Below are positions 35,050 to 47,333 of a stretch of 64,000 bases of DNA, in pieces. The notes below the pieces were generated by a model. It had not been told where the DNA came from. It did no database searches and saw only the letters and a list, made by a program, of their open reading frames with translations. The number at the start of each line of letters is the position of its first letter. Position 1 is the first letter of the stretch. Location of the stretch: NCBI GenBank assembly GCA_033065855.1, contig JAVXUO010001958.1, positions 248,001-312,000 on the forward strand. Direction: 5' to 3'. This DNA comes from Escallonia rubra. Taxonomy: Eukaryota > Streptophyta > Magnoliopsida > Escalloniales > Escalloniaceae. A program made the translations under genes and the position numbers.

Positions 35050-35051
<2 letters not shown>

Positions 35052-36298
35052 TATCTATATTCTATGAAGTCGAATTTCATTGTTCTAGCTTCTATAACAT
35101 GCAAATTTTCAACTGACAGTTGTTGTAGTATTGGATTGCTTTGGTGCAATAAGGTTTGTTGTGCGGTTTATTTGTGCAGGACATCAAGACTTACAGGTTC
35201 TTTAATGATATGTAATACCCTAGCTGGTTCTTTCCTACTGCAATTAAGCTCATTTTGTTGCACAGTTTCATTGTCCGAGCAACTTTGTGACTTTCTGATT
35301 ATCATGCATCTCTTTTTGTTATCTTTCCTAAAATGGGGTAGATCCAATAAAGGAACACCACCACCAAATGACTAGAGCAACTAAGCAGGCCAAGATAGAG
35401 CAGCATTTGTTGCCTTCTAGCCGCTCATCTATGTGTGCACGAGCATAACCTCAATGTGCCCATGGGGTCTGGGTCGTAAAGAGCAGGTTGTTTAGGAGCA
35501 ATATTACCTTGGTAAGGGGATAACAACTGTTTATCTAATTAGAAAAAAAACCATATAGATTTTACTACATGTAAACTAGAAAGGCACCTTAAATGTGCTA
35601 CCAAAACTACTTTATAAAAATAAAAATAACACCAATTAGCTATGCCTTTGGACTCTTAAAGTGTTCTTGGATATTTGGAAGGCAAGCAAAATAGGCTCTA
35701 ACGAATTGATTTGGATTCATACCAATTACATCTCAAATAACGTTTGATGTACCAAATGTTCAAATGTATCAAAATTAGTTACGCTGTATGTTTGTCATGG
35801 TTGTAACAATTAGAGATGTTTGATGCATGAGAAATAAAAGAGTTCTAATTTATATTGTTGCTTGATTTTTTTAACTGAATTTCGTACTTCATTTTTTTGT
35901 ATAAGATTTGTAGGTAATGTGATTGTGATTAATACTATTTTTCGTAAGAAAATGCTGGAGAAATATTCTTTTACGTCTATGAGTAAATTAAAAGGTAAGT
36001 TTTAACCGTTGTAATTTTTTAGTTTTCTTATTACACTACAGAAATGTAGCTAAAGAACCTTCAATGAAAAACAAGGTGTGGATCAATACAAGTGACTTTA
36101 ATCCGTGTTGTGGGGGTGGTGGGTGTTGTTGTCCATTTCGTTAGGGCTATGTGCATGTTGTTAGGGGGTCGTGGGTAGGGGTGGGTTATGGGTAAGTGTG
36201 TGAATTAGTAACGTTTGTCCATTTTGAGAAATGTACGCCGATTTTGAGAATGAAGAGCATAGTGAAATTCACTAACTTGTTAGTTGGAGTTTCATGCA
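35050..36298. other. Intergenic, no gene recognised
   Basis: AT-rich DNA. Frames such as 35064-35375 have no recognisable domain. Nothing supported. Confidence 0.4.
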
Positions 36299-36810
36299 GA
36301 TATTATGGAGCTGATGAAATTTTCGACGACGAAGCTACTACCTTAGTTTTAGATTACTCGCTTCACCCGAGCTGCTTTATTAGAGCTGACGGATGGTATG
36401 AATCTCTCGACACTCTTGATATAGCACTTTTTGGTTTTATTCATCAAAAATTTTAAGAATTGGAATGATAGAGCAGTTGTGACTCGAGAAATTGGTTAGC
36501 TCTTAAAGAATTAGTTTAAAAATAGTCTTGCTTTCAATATCGGGCTTTTGAAACATCTTTCAACATCATCTAGCTGTTTGGAGTCCTTAAAAGGCATTCC
36601 ATACTATATGTTTAATTATAAAGGATAAGGACATTATGGAGCTGATTAAACTTCTGACGATTTAGCTACTATTTTAGACTACTCGCTTCATCAAAGCTGC
36701 TTTATTGGAATCGACGAGTGGTATAAATCCCTCAACATTCTTGATATAGCACTTTCTGGTTTTATTCATCAGATAGAGCGGTTGTGACTTGAAAAACTGG
36801 TTAGCCCCAA
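36299..36810. repeat. About 170-bp degenerate direct duplication
   Basis: Copies at about 36299-36510 and 36631-36810 share TATTATGGAGCTGAT / CATTATGGAGCTGAT, ACTCGCTTCA, GAGCTGCTTTATT-like text, CTTGATATAGCACTTT and GGTTTTATTCATCA. Both end with a GTTGTGACT…AACTGGTTAGC-type segment. Indels disrupt any shared reading frame. Confidence 0.8.
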
Positions 36811-36899
36811 AGAATAATCTTTCAACAGAGAGGAAATGAAAAAAAACAAGAAGACAAGTTACTAAATATGATGCTTCGTTCCTCACTTTTCATATAGTA

Positions 36900-38843
36900 C
36901 TAGCTTTTAACCCGCGCGTTGCATGTAAATAAGATTTATCAAAATTATGACAATCTCAATTAAAAAAAAAGGAATAACATTATGTTTTGAAGTCATAATA
37001 AGTTCAACAAATTTTTACGGAAGTGATTTGATAAATATATCCATCCAACCCATAAAAGTTAATAGTGTAGTTATCTTCTTCCCTTTTCTCTTTTAGGAGA
37101 TAGAGGGAAAAATTCTGATAAAGTAGGTGCTGTAATTAAGCAAAGCCAAAATTTTTTTTTTTTTCCAAATTATCATAGACTCAAGAAAATGGTTAGATTT
37201 ATTGCAAAGAAGCGATTTGGCTTTTTGCTAAAGCAAAGTGTGCTTTGATTTTTATTGACACCTGCTTCTGAAACTGTATATTATTTTGGCAAAAGTTATA
37301 TAAACTTTGTCATTATGGCTAGCCAAAAATATTTAAGCAAAAGCAAGCCCCGATAGAAGCCATTGAATCAAATAAGTTTAACTTAACTTCATACATTTGA
37401 CTAAAGATTCAAAGTTAATCAAAAGTCAGTCTTTAGGCAATGAAATGGTAACAAAAATTGATAAATCGATATAAATTGTAAAATCGATATAAATTGTAAA
37501 ATCATGAGCAGAGCTTCCTTCAGACTTTTCCCGTATATAACTAATAAAAATAATATTAACCCTAGGCAGCTTAGAGAAATTGATGTAGAAAAGAGCATAC
37601 ACAATGTTCTTATATGATAGACGGTAAAAGAATTATATAAATGCAATGCTTGCCATATCGTTTGTGAGAGATTCCATACAACATAAATGTCTTCGTTTGT
37701 AGGAAATTATAGATTCCATTTCACATACGCGCTTGTAGGACATAAGATATCAATATGTAATACTGGTCAAAGTATAAATCACGACATTAAGCAAACGGCC
37801 AAAAAATAAATAAATGCATGGAAGTGATCCACAATTAATTGAGCATGGTATCTTTGAATTCTGTTGCGCAACCTTAAAGCTTCTACAATAGCAACCACAT
37901 AGGATTAAAATGGGGAAATGAAAGTATATCAAATTGTCTAAAACCACCTAAGTATGTCACATAAGAAGTACAATATGACACATTAAAAATTCTATTTTGT
38001 TCAGAGATAGGAATACTTAATCCAATTAAATACTCAAAAGAAAAAGAAAAAAAAAATTCAAGAATAGATTTGCAAAAAAATAGAAATATTTATACCTGCT
38101 TTGAGTTGAACCTACTTATAACAAAAACTAAAGCACAAAAAAAAATAAATTGGCATTAAGAGCTGCTAAAATTTGCATCAAAAAATAAATGTAAAACTTT
38201 ACCATCGTATTGTGATGATGCTATAAAAGGCAACAATATACTTTTCTGGAAAAACAATGCCAATTCCTGGATAAAGGATATTAATTTTTAATATTAGCAA
38301 ACAACATCCTCGATCATCGAAAAATAATATCATGAAAAAGTAAAAACGGATAGCAAAATCTAGAAGAATATTAATTACTATAAACAAAAAATGTAAAGAT
38401 AGGTATTAGAGGTAATTTGGCATGAGCCATGTGATTACTTACGGACGTACCATTTATAGGCTGAAAGATAGAAAAATTAGGAGAGATTTTAGAATAATTT
38501 TATATGAATCTTGAATTAACACTAAGGATGACAATCACATAATTAATTAGACGGGAGAAAGAAACATTTGAGCAAATTTGCTCCAAAAGTTTAGGCTAAT
38601 CAAGTGGGTGTGAGAGAGGAAATCAATGCCTTAAAAAAAAGAGGAATGCAATTAGTTGATAAGGTAACAAAAAAAGAATTCAAATCAGTTGAATAGGTGA
38701 GAGAAACATGTGACCAAAAAGGAAAAATTAAATCTATTAAAATTAAATCTTTTTTATCCACGTGGCAATAAGAGAGGGTGTCCACGTAGGCGGTGACGTA
38801 GACACTTTCTCTCAGTTTCGACTTTCATATATATATAATTAGA
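36900..38843 (-). mobile_element. Non-autonomous Helitron, 1.94 kb
   Basis: On the minus strand it starts A|TCTAATTATATATATATG at 38843. It ends with a CG-rich hairpin-like TGCAACGCGCGGG, then TTAAAAGCTAG at 36900, followed by T. It satisfies TC…CTAG and insertion between A and T. The 5' segment continues with GAGAGAAAGTGTCTACG and CACGTGG motifs. The body is AT-rich with no Rep/helicase, so it is non-autonomous. Confidence 0.65.
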
Positions 38844-39379
38844 TTTTACTATGTAAAACAAAAAGTTTGTAGAACATTCATGTTATATTTATATGTTTCA
38901 CAGAGGGCCCGTGCACAATCTTTAGATTAATCTTTGGGAATTCACATGTCATTTTTAATAATTAACACTGTGTCTAGACTATAGCGAAAAACGTTGAGAT
39001 GCCAAAGTTGGATAAGAATATTGATGAACGTAGATTGATAAAATATTAGATTGAGCATTCTTTCGTTCTTTTTGTATATTACATTCTTTTTGCAGTTTTA
39101 GGATTACTTTCTACCGTACATTCTACTCTCTTTTTAGTTAGCATGATTGCTTTTTTATATGTGATTTTCTTCAACGGGGTTAAGTTCATTTGCAATCAAA
39201 GAGACCGTGGGCATATTTATGTAACATTTTGATCCCTTTGTATACTTTGCTAATATTAACCATTTCTAGGTTTGTATTGATAACTTTTCTTTACAAATTT
39301 GTATACTTTGACTACTTTGGCTTATAATTGTTTTTTATTGCAGAATGATTGAAGGCAGGTATATAAAACAGTACGTATG
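38844..39379. other. AT-rich DNA between opposed Helitron ends
   Basis: Probably the body of the plus-strand Helitron whose 3' end follows. No coding content. A GGCCCGTGCACAATCTTTAG near 38906 resembles a decayed third terminus. Confidence 0.35.
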
Positions 39380-39461
39380 CCCGTGCATAGCACGGGATTT
39401 TAGCTAGTGTAGAAATAAATTTATATTAGATGGCCCGTGCATAGCACGGGGTTTTAGCTAG
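39380..39461 (+). mobile_element. Two successive Helitron 3' ends, plus strand
   Basis: The first has a perfect hairpin CCCGTGC-ATA-GCACGGG (39380-39396), then ATTTTAGCTAG ending at 39407, followed by T. The second has the same hairpin at 39434-39450, then GTTTTAGCTAG ending at 39461, followed by T. Both obey the Helitron 3' rule (hairpin about 10 bp before CTAG, T target base). The matching 5' end was not located with confidence; it may lie between 38850 and 39300. Confidence 0.7.
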
Positions 39462-39610
39462 TACTATATATTTTTTGATTTGGTTGACATCTTCTATGCC
39501 TTCCAAATCTCAAATCCTATTTTCTTAAGTTCTTACAATTTTAAATAAAATTTAATAGGTGTTAAATTTTGATTAGTCACAAAATAATTTTCAACCTCGT
39601 GACTTCTAAC

Positions 39611-40243
39611 TAGGGGTGAGCATCAAACCGTTCAAACCGATCCGAACCGTTCAAACCAATCAAACCGAACCAATCCAATCCGAACCGTCCAAAGATCTTA
39701 ACGGTTTGGTTTCACATTTTCCAAACCGACCTTGGTTCGGTTTGGTTCACGGTTCACATATTTGAAACCGATTCCAAACCGAACCGAACCGACCTATGAT
39801 ATGTTAATGTATTTTTAGTAACATTCTATTGATAATTACATATATAAGGTACTAAGCAACTCCAAAATAAACAAATCTTGAAAGTTAAAAGAAACAAAAA
39901 TATTAACAACACTTAGAACACAAAAAATTTGTGACCAATATCTAGTTTATATTTACTCATTCTTTCTCATTCATCAACGAGAACTTATATATCGAATGAA
40001 ATAAGATTATATGCAATTTAGAAAAAATATAACTTCAATTAGTAGTGTGCAAAGTAATGACGACTTTGAGTGGGCAAACCGATCCAAACCGACTAAACCG
40101 AACCGTTTAAACCGACCAAACCGAACCGTCCAAACCGATGATGTTTGGTTTGGTTCGGTTCACAAATTTTCAAACCGAGGGGTAACGGTTCGGTTTACGG
40201 TTTGACCCCCAAACCGAACCAAACCGAACCGTGCTCACCCCTA
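39611..40243. mobile_element. hAT-like MITE, 633 bp, with 8-bp TSD
   Basis: The terminal inverted repeat TAGGGGTGAGCA (39611-39622; complement 40232-40243) is flanked by the perfect 8-bp duplication CTTCTAAC (39603-39610, 40244-40251). Subterminal 150-190 bp on each side is a degenerate array of GGTTCGGTTTGG in opposed orientation. The centre is plain AT-rich DNA. No transposase. It shares its TIR with the larger element at 51716-56914. Confidence 0.92.
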
Positions 40244-40542
40244 CTTCTAACCATACAACCACATGACATCCACTCTTCTATTTTATAATTAATTAATTAA
40301 TGTACTATTTTTTTGTGTATAATACAGGATTTTAACTAACCCTTGGCTAGTACGGAAAGAGACGGATATGTATCGAGTGAATGAAGAGATAAATTAAAGA
40401 ATTTAAAAGAAGTGGAAATCAGTGTCCCCAAAACCGAAAAACGACCAGAACCCACTGTTCCCCAAAACCAACACACCCCAAAACCACAAACCGCCCACAG
40501 CAAGTAAACCCCCGTCTCCCTCCCTTTGCAGTTTGTACTCTG

Positions 40543-40550
40543 TATATATA
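40543..40550 (+). promoter_or_regulatory. TATA box of the universal stress protein gene
   Basis: TATATATA, 93 bp upstream of the ATG at 40643, followed by a CT-rich leader. Confidence 0.6.
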
Positions 40551-40642
40551 CATCTTCCAGACATAGCTCATTCATACTCTCGTACCAATCTTGTCCAGGT
40601 TTCTTCAACCGTCTGATCGATCGAACTCATTTTTCGGATACG

Positions 40643-42038
40643 ATGGCTGACGTGGTTGCAAAGGAGCGCAAGATTCTGGTCGCCATCGACGAAGGCGAAG
40701 AGAGCGCATACGCCCTGTCATGGTGCCTCAAGAACATAGTCCTCGAAAATTCCAAAGACACCCTTGTCCTCCTCTACGCTAAGCCCCCTCGGGCTGTGTA
40801 CACTGCCTTGGACGGAACGGGTACGTACGGTACGGATGTAGCAAAAAATCACTCCTCTCTTTGGTCAATTATTGGTACTTTTTGCAAAACCTTACTATAT
40901 AATTTGAAATCGAATTCGTTAGGGAGGGTTGTTTAACAAATCAAATTTAGACAAAGCCCTTAACAAAATCAAAATTTACTTATTCAAAGGACGACAAGAA
41001 CAACGGAAGAGGGAGTACCTCAGTCCAAATGCACTAACATCTAGTGGCGTTTCTGTAAATTTGGGCGCAGGGTACTTGTTTTCGTCGGATATAATGGCGA
41101 CAATGGATAGGTACAGCAACGAGGTGGCGGAGTGTGTGATTGAGAAGGCCAAGAAGCTCTGCAGGGAGCTCAATGATGTGAGTAGTCTTACTTCTATGGA
41201 GGCAGTAAGGTACAATGGTCATATGTTGTTCTTTCTGATGAGAAAAATGTTTGTGTTCAATGTTTGTGTTAAGGTTAAGGTGGATATGAGGATAGAGCAT
41301 GGAGATCCAAGGGATGTGATCTGTCAAATGGCCGAGAAGTTGGGTGTTGATATGGTGGTCATGGGCAGCCATGGTTACGGCGCGATCAAGAGGTTGGTCC
41401 ATATGAATCTTTGATAAATAAAACTTATGGTTCCACAAACAATATACTATTTAGCTACAATTCAAATTGTTAACACTAGGCACAAACTTATTGCTAATGG
41501 CACTATTTAAATGCTTTAGCAGCATTTTTAGGGCTTAGATAGAGAATCCATGCTAAGAGAACCACACATGTGGTGCTATAGATATATATATTCTCCATAC
41601 TTGGACCTTTCCAAATGAAGTGTTACCCTAACGGCTCTATTCTTCCGTTGTGTCTAGCCATGTCTCTTTTACAGTGGTGCTCGGCCTCTTTCCCTCCTCG
41701 AAATTCAGAATCCATGGCCATAGATACACGTGTTGAGATGTTTCACTCCTTTTCTCTACCTCCCTGGTGAGGGGACTGAACCAATTACGTAACCAATGTC
41801 AACTTGGTGAACATGAATTCAACGAAGCCTCGTTAGTGTTGGAATAGAAATCACGAACTGAATTGAATGAGTGGGCACAGTTACAAGACCAGAAATTTTG
41901 TTCATTGGTTTATATTGTCCTTAATTGTTATTGCAATGCAGGGCATTTCTTGGGAGCGTGAGCAATCACTGTGCACAGAACGTCAAGTGTCCTGTTTTGA
42001 TAGTGAAGACACCCAAATCTGCTGCTGTTAACAAATAG
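40643..42038 (+). CDS. Universal stress protein A-like (USP), 166 aa
   Basis: A soluble Rossmann-like ATP-binding USP of the plant single-domain class, linked to abiotic stress responses. Four exons: 40643-40820, 41071-41177, 41274-41392 and 41942-42038, with introns of 250, 96 and 549 bp, all GT/AG. They join in frame to 166 residues, normal for the family. The N-terminal strand is KERKILVAIDEGEESAYAL. The nucleotide-binding signature G-2x-G-9x-G-S is complete: G126, G129, G139 and S140. The last exon supplies AFLGSVSNHCAQNVKCPVLI. The start is the first ATG after the TATA box and sits in the family's usual place. Frames running through introns 1 and 2 are artefacts. No disabling change seen. 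Confidence 0.95.
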
Positions 42039-43160
42039 TCTCTCTCCCTTTTTCTTCCCTCTTCTTCCAACTTTCTCGTGTTTACTTCAATATTCTCCCC
42101 GTTGCGTTGTACTTTTTTTCATTTGCCCCCGAATTGTATTTACGAATAAATGTAACTCATGGACGTGTTTACTATTGATCTTCGTCCACCTTCTATCGAT
42201 ATATTGATTCAAGCATTATGCTGAGTTTGAACTTCAATGTGGGATTGTGCTACAAAGCGTGCTCTGTATCTGCTCGTGATGGCTCACGACCCACACATGT
42301 CCAGAAATATGTAATAAAGCGATAGCTATGTAATTACCTATAGCGCCATATAATGGTTGGCTGTTGGCACACTTTACTCGAGTTGTACAAGCGTGCTTTC
42401 TGTATTTATTTCACGGTGGTGGTGGTGGCGGCTAGCAGTTCGTACCAAAAAATAGAAGATGCAATTTGTACCAAAAAATTGTTATTGTTCCTAGTGTAGT
42501 AGAAATCTGTGGGTTGTGCTACTTTTAGGGGATTTTTTTTTTGGGTGCTAGTTAAAAGTCATATTTGCGAAAGGGATTTATCCGAGAAAAGAAGAACATC
42601 AATCTGCTCCAGACAGACAAACTTTTCCTCTTGCTAGGTATGAAGCACAGGACATATACAGAGACATTGGACACAGGCACTTCCTTCCTTTGGACAATCT
42701 GAGGTCCCAACAAATTTTCTTGCTATTAAAATTGCGTATGCTTGAAAGCCGTTGGGTTATTGTTAGTATTTTGGTTTAGTCTAAGAAGGCTCAATGTGAA
42801 AGATAGCCTTCTTCTGTGCAGAGCTAGAAGTTCAAGACGGATATATAGACCTGCTCACCTGTTCTAAATTTCAAAACCATAATTTTGCTGTGCACCGGAT
42901 AAGCCACCGGATTTGAATCAAGGCCGAGAAAGAGTGAAGTACAGGTGAAAGGCACACTTTAATCCTTGTTATTTCGAAACAATTTCTCATATAGCTATTT
43001 TTTTTTTGTTTATATTAATTCAGAATAGCTATTTCAAATGTCCTTTTAGACAGTCTAATAGGAACAATTTGCACTTTTGACAGCCGAAATTTCCATTTGT
43101 CTATGGAAATTTGTGGGTGCCAGAATTCTTGTTGCATTCCAACCGTTTGATACATTTTTC
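42039..43160. other. USP 3' flank and intergenic DNA
   Basis: The 3' UTR of the USP gene (possible signal AATAAA at about 42145) is followed by unremarkable DNA. Confidence 0.4.
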
Positions 43161-43446
43161 GAATAAGAGCCCTGGATATTCAAAAAGAGCACTATGCTTC
43201 GTTCTCCCTCTCTCTAGACTATTTACTCTCTGCCTTCTCTCTACAAAAAATGGATCACTTTCTCCCCATGTTTTTCTCTTCTCATCATGTCTTCTTCCTT
43301 CAGATCATCCCTTCTTCACCTCTCTAGTAAACTTTCACCAAGATTATCACCTGGGTCCACTTCCCCTTAACCCCATCTAGTTCTAAATTACTGCCTACCA
43401 CTATCAAACATACACTCTTTCTCTACCTGTTCCCCACCCACCGAAC

Positions 43447-46400
43447 ATGGAGGACCCGTTTTTCATTGATGGCAATATTCATGAAGATACAGCTCTGGAA
43501 ATGCGCACATACCTCATTCACCCCCAGGAACAACAAGTAAGAAACGCTCGTATAGGTAAGGAACTTTTACTCCTCGGCAAATTCCAAGACTCAAGGTTAT
43601 TCTCCCAAGCAAAAATACAAGACAGTGTTAACACATGCTGGACTCTTCAGGGACCTGTTCTGGTAACTAAGGTACCCAACCTTTTTCTATTTAACTTTAC
43701 TTTTGCATCCGATGCACGTCTGGTCCTCTCCAACAGACCATGGAACTTCTTCGGGGCTCTACTTGTTCTTCACGAATGGTATCCGCATGTCATCTATCGT
43801 ACAGTCAACTTTCACACAGTGGACCTTTGGATGCAAGTGACGAATATACCAAGTGACTGCTATCAGTACTCGTTAGCGGAAATGATAGATCTTGTAGCAG
43901 GAATTCTTTTAGATATAGACTGGTCGGCAACACGAACAACAAACTGTGACTACTTTCGCATCAAAATAAGAGTCTTACTGGATGCTCCACTTCTCCCTGG
44001 AATTTTTCTCAATTTACTTGATAATATGGGAGTACAATTACTTAGATGCACATATGAGCGCATCTTTATGGCCTGCTTCTGTTGCGGACGAATTGGTCAT
44101 GAAAACACCCGATGCAATGCATCTCTCTTAGAGGTAGTTGACTCCTTGAAACAGCGCACGGCCCATATACCCGGACCTGATTTATATGAAACTTTTATCC
44201 TCGATGGCTACCCAATGTTTGGTAAAACACTTCGGGCATTGCCAAACACTGACTGGAACCGTACTTCACGCATCACTATTTCTCGTGATACCACCGGACT
44301 GCATCTCACGCACCTATATGAGGCTTTCTCCCCCAACCCATCGCCAGCGCCCAGTAATGATGAATATTTTGCTACTGCCCCTACCTCCCCTGTTTCAGTT
44401 ACAGGTGAAAATGTAGAAATTCCAATCGGTAACGATGAAGAAATGGAAGACATACTTATGCCAGAGGACGACGGGATCCCGGTTGAAGTGGCGGACTTAG
44501 GAAACAACGTTGCAATGGAGGAATTAGGAAACAATGTTGAAGTGGAGGAATTAGGAAACAATGTTGAAGGCTTAGACCTTAATCAAAATCTCAATATTCT
44601 CGACAACCCCTATATGCAGGAGGGTATTGCAGAACCAGGTCCAAACAACCTCCCCATTGAATTACAAAACCTTTTCGAACAAGAGATTTTAATCCATGAA
44701 CTACAGGCCCAAGATGCCCAAATGATAGTTGATATGGAGAATGAAGCGGCTTTGGACTTAGAACATAATACATCTTCAACTGAGGCCTCAGATGAAGCAG
44801 AACCGGAAGAAATTGAGCTTTCCCTGGAATCCGACGAGGAAACGTCACCGGAGACTGACATCATCAATACGATCGAATGTAAAAGTGAAGCAGATGCAGC
44901 CACGTACTCCCTATCGCCACAACCTATATTTGTCTCACATAGCCCGACAGAAGAGCCTGAAAAAAATCTTCCTCCTATCTCTCTGACTGATACAAATATT
45001 CTATCCAATCTGCCGCAAATCTCTCAAACCAATCTGGAATCACACGCCTCTTCAAGTTCTGAAGATCTCACCTGGGGAAAATCTTATCCCCTTCCCATAC
45101 ACGCACGTGGACTTCTGGAAGCTGAAACAACATCACACTCTTTGGCTCTATCCTTACAAAATCCCACCCAGATCTCCAACCATGCCACTAATGTTGTTTT
45201 ACCTAGGGATGGCAATGGGGTGGGTCGGATGCGGATCTGCTAAAATCCAAACCCGCCCCGCTACCCCTGAAATCCCACCCCGCCCCGCACCCGCCTCGCG
45301 CCGGGTTCTGTAACCTTAATACCACATCCGACCCTAACATACTTTAGAAAACCCATCCCCGCCCCGCCTCGCCCAAACCCAGCAGATTCTTCCAATCTTG
45401 CTTCCAATGGCAGGGGATTCAATCACGGCTGGTGGCCGGTAGGGAAGCTTGGCAGTAGATCACGGTAGGCCAATATACTCAAATGGCAACGATCATGGCG
45501 GCAAGGGCTTGCTGATGATCGAAAACCATCATCACAGCGGCGACGGCTTGCTGATGAACGGCGACGACGACTTGCTGATGAACGGCGGCGACGGCTGTTG
45601 GGTCAGTCGCCGACAGTGCCTTTATGGCGGTCGCACGTCAGTCGCCGACGGGGGTAGAAAAGAAAGAGGCGCCACGATGAGGAGAGAACTGAAGTTGTCG
45701 GCAGAGAGTGAGATGATTGGAAATTAGGGTTGGGGAATGGGGAAGATAAGGATATCTTATATACATGTGGGATGGACGGCTAGGATTAAAGGGTGAATAG
45801 GGTGTGTACCGGGGCGGGAGCGGGTCACCGGGCGGGGCGGGTACCGGGGCGATTTGGACTAAATACCATACCCGCCCCTAACCTGTTGCGGATTTTTTTT
45901 AAAAAAATCATACCCGCCCCGTGGTCCTGTCAAAGTAAAAAAAACCCGCTCCTATAGGAGCAGAGCGGGGCGGGTAACCGCCGGTTGCGGATCTTTTTGC
46001 CATCCCTAGTTTTACCCCATACTGACCGGGCTTTCTTACCAAATACACGGCCCAACATAAATCTAGCCCGTTTTATCCAAGGCTTCTCTGATTTTGGACT
46101 TTCACTCTTAGCCCACCCAATCAACCATCACCTTTATGCACAAGCCTGGCCCACAACCCAACCAAACCAAAACTCTCTCACAATCTCTAATGACCCAACC
46201 TGTCTAGACACAAACCCAATTCCCTCTATTACTGAACCGATATTTCAACCTACTGGATCAAATGTTATCTTCATAGAGGACATATCCAACTCAAATCCAC
46301 ACATCAACAGCACCCTCCCATCGTTATGCCCCACATCTGCTGATAACTTGGAGATTTTGCACAACTTGGTCGCACAAGACTCTTCTGCTACAAATACAAA

Positions 46401-47259
46401 CCTGCCAAACTTCCCGCCTTCATTTTCCCATAACTTACGAAATATTGAACATATGAAGCAAGATTTGGTATTGCAGATTTATAATCATGCAGACACATCT
46501 TCATCAGCGAGCAAGACGGCGACTGATTTTCTTAAAACACAACCTCTGGACTCTAGAATAAGTCTCAATCACATTGCAGACAAACTAAACAAGGACAAAC
46601 TCACTGGAAAGATATTCAAGGCCCCAGACTTCGAAGATTGCAGTGATGAATCTGATAAAGCACAAGATGAAGAAGAAAATTCTGAACTGTCAGACAAGGA
46701 GACACAGGACTCTGCAACCATTCCCAATCGCAAAAGGAACAACAACCCGGATAATGCAGATTTTGGAGCTAAAGCCATGAAAAAGCTCAAGCAAATGGAA
46801 ATGACTCAGTCACCGCTATCACCAGGTGCTCCTTTTACTGACTTCTCAAACCTCCTGTATCACTTGATTCGCTACAACATTTCTTGCTTACTAGCTAGCC
46901 TTTTATTCTTTCGTCTCTTTTCTGTTAATATTACTGGCAGCAAAAGAAAATTTAGAGAGATTCTACCCTTAGCAGATATAGACCCTCTGTTGTACCGACT
47001 AAGAAAACGTAGAAGACCCCCATTTACTTTAGGTAGTGAAGTACCTATCAACTATATACCCATCTTGCTGAATTTCAACCTACAATCATACGCATCTACT
47101 ACCAAAAGAAGGAAATTGGTATGTACTACCTATTTTCGGAAGGGTATGGACACACCTGTGGATCGAGAAAGTCTGGATCTCCTCTTCAACTCTCCCTTAT
47201 CTTTTAACCTTCGTCCGGCAAAAAGGAGTCTTGCTGCTAGAGACAACCCCTTTCTCTAG
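43447..47259 (+). pseudogene. LINE ORF1 (DUF4283-like RNA-binding, CCHC), split by a hAT-like insert
   Basis: ORF1 proteins coat LINE RNA. The 5' part (43447-45203) has a DUF4283-like N-terminal domain (SNRPWNFFGALLVLHEW). A CCHC zinc knuckle, CFCCGRIGHENTRC (C-x2-C-x4-H-x4-C), lies at about 44074-44115. A long acidic tail follows, with a repeated ELGNNVE unit. The insert and one TSD copy occupy 45204-46016. The frame resumes at 46017 and runs to 47259 with Ser-rich and Lys/Arg-rich stretches. Base 45203 is codon position 2 and 46017 is position 3. The two halves are therefore still in phase and would give about 999 codons without the insert. As it stands translation ends at 45241-45243 inside the insert. 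Confidence 0.85.
45204..46008. mobile_element. hAT-like MITE, 805 bp, inside LINE ORF1
   Basis: TIR TAGGGATGGCAA (45204-45215; complement 45997-46008) with the perfect 8-bp duplication GTTTTACC (45196-45203, 46009-46016). The subterminal zones are dense in GCGGGTA/CCCGCCCC motifs in opposed orientation, and the centre has GGCGACGGCTTGCTGATGA repeats. No transposase. Perfect TSD and TIR point to a young insertion. Confidence 0.93.
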
Positions 47260-47333
47260 ACCTCATTCTCTACTTCAGATCTTGTAACGGTTAGGGTTTC
47301 GGGTGTTGCCCCTAAGCAACCCCTTAACCAAGC

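Noticed and set aside
40526-41414. Two single-exon frames over the USP gene (136 and 161 codons)
   Set aside because: Both run through introns. The GT/AG-spliced four-exon model restores the full family sequence with the ATP-binding signature.
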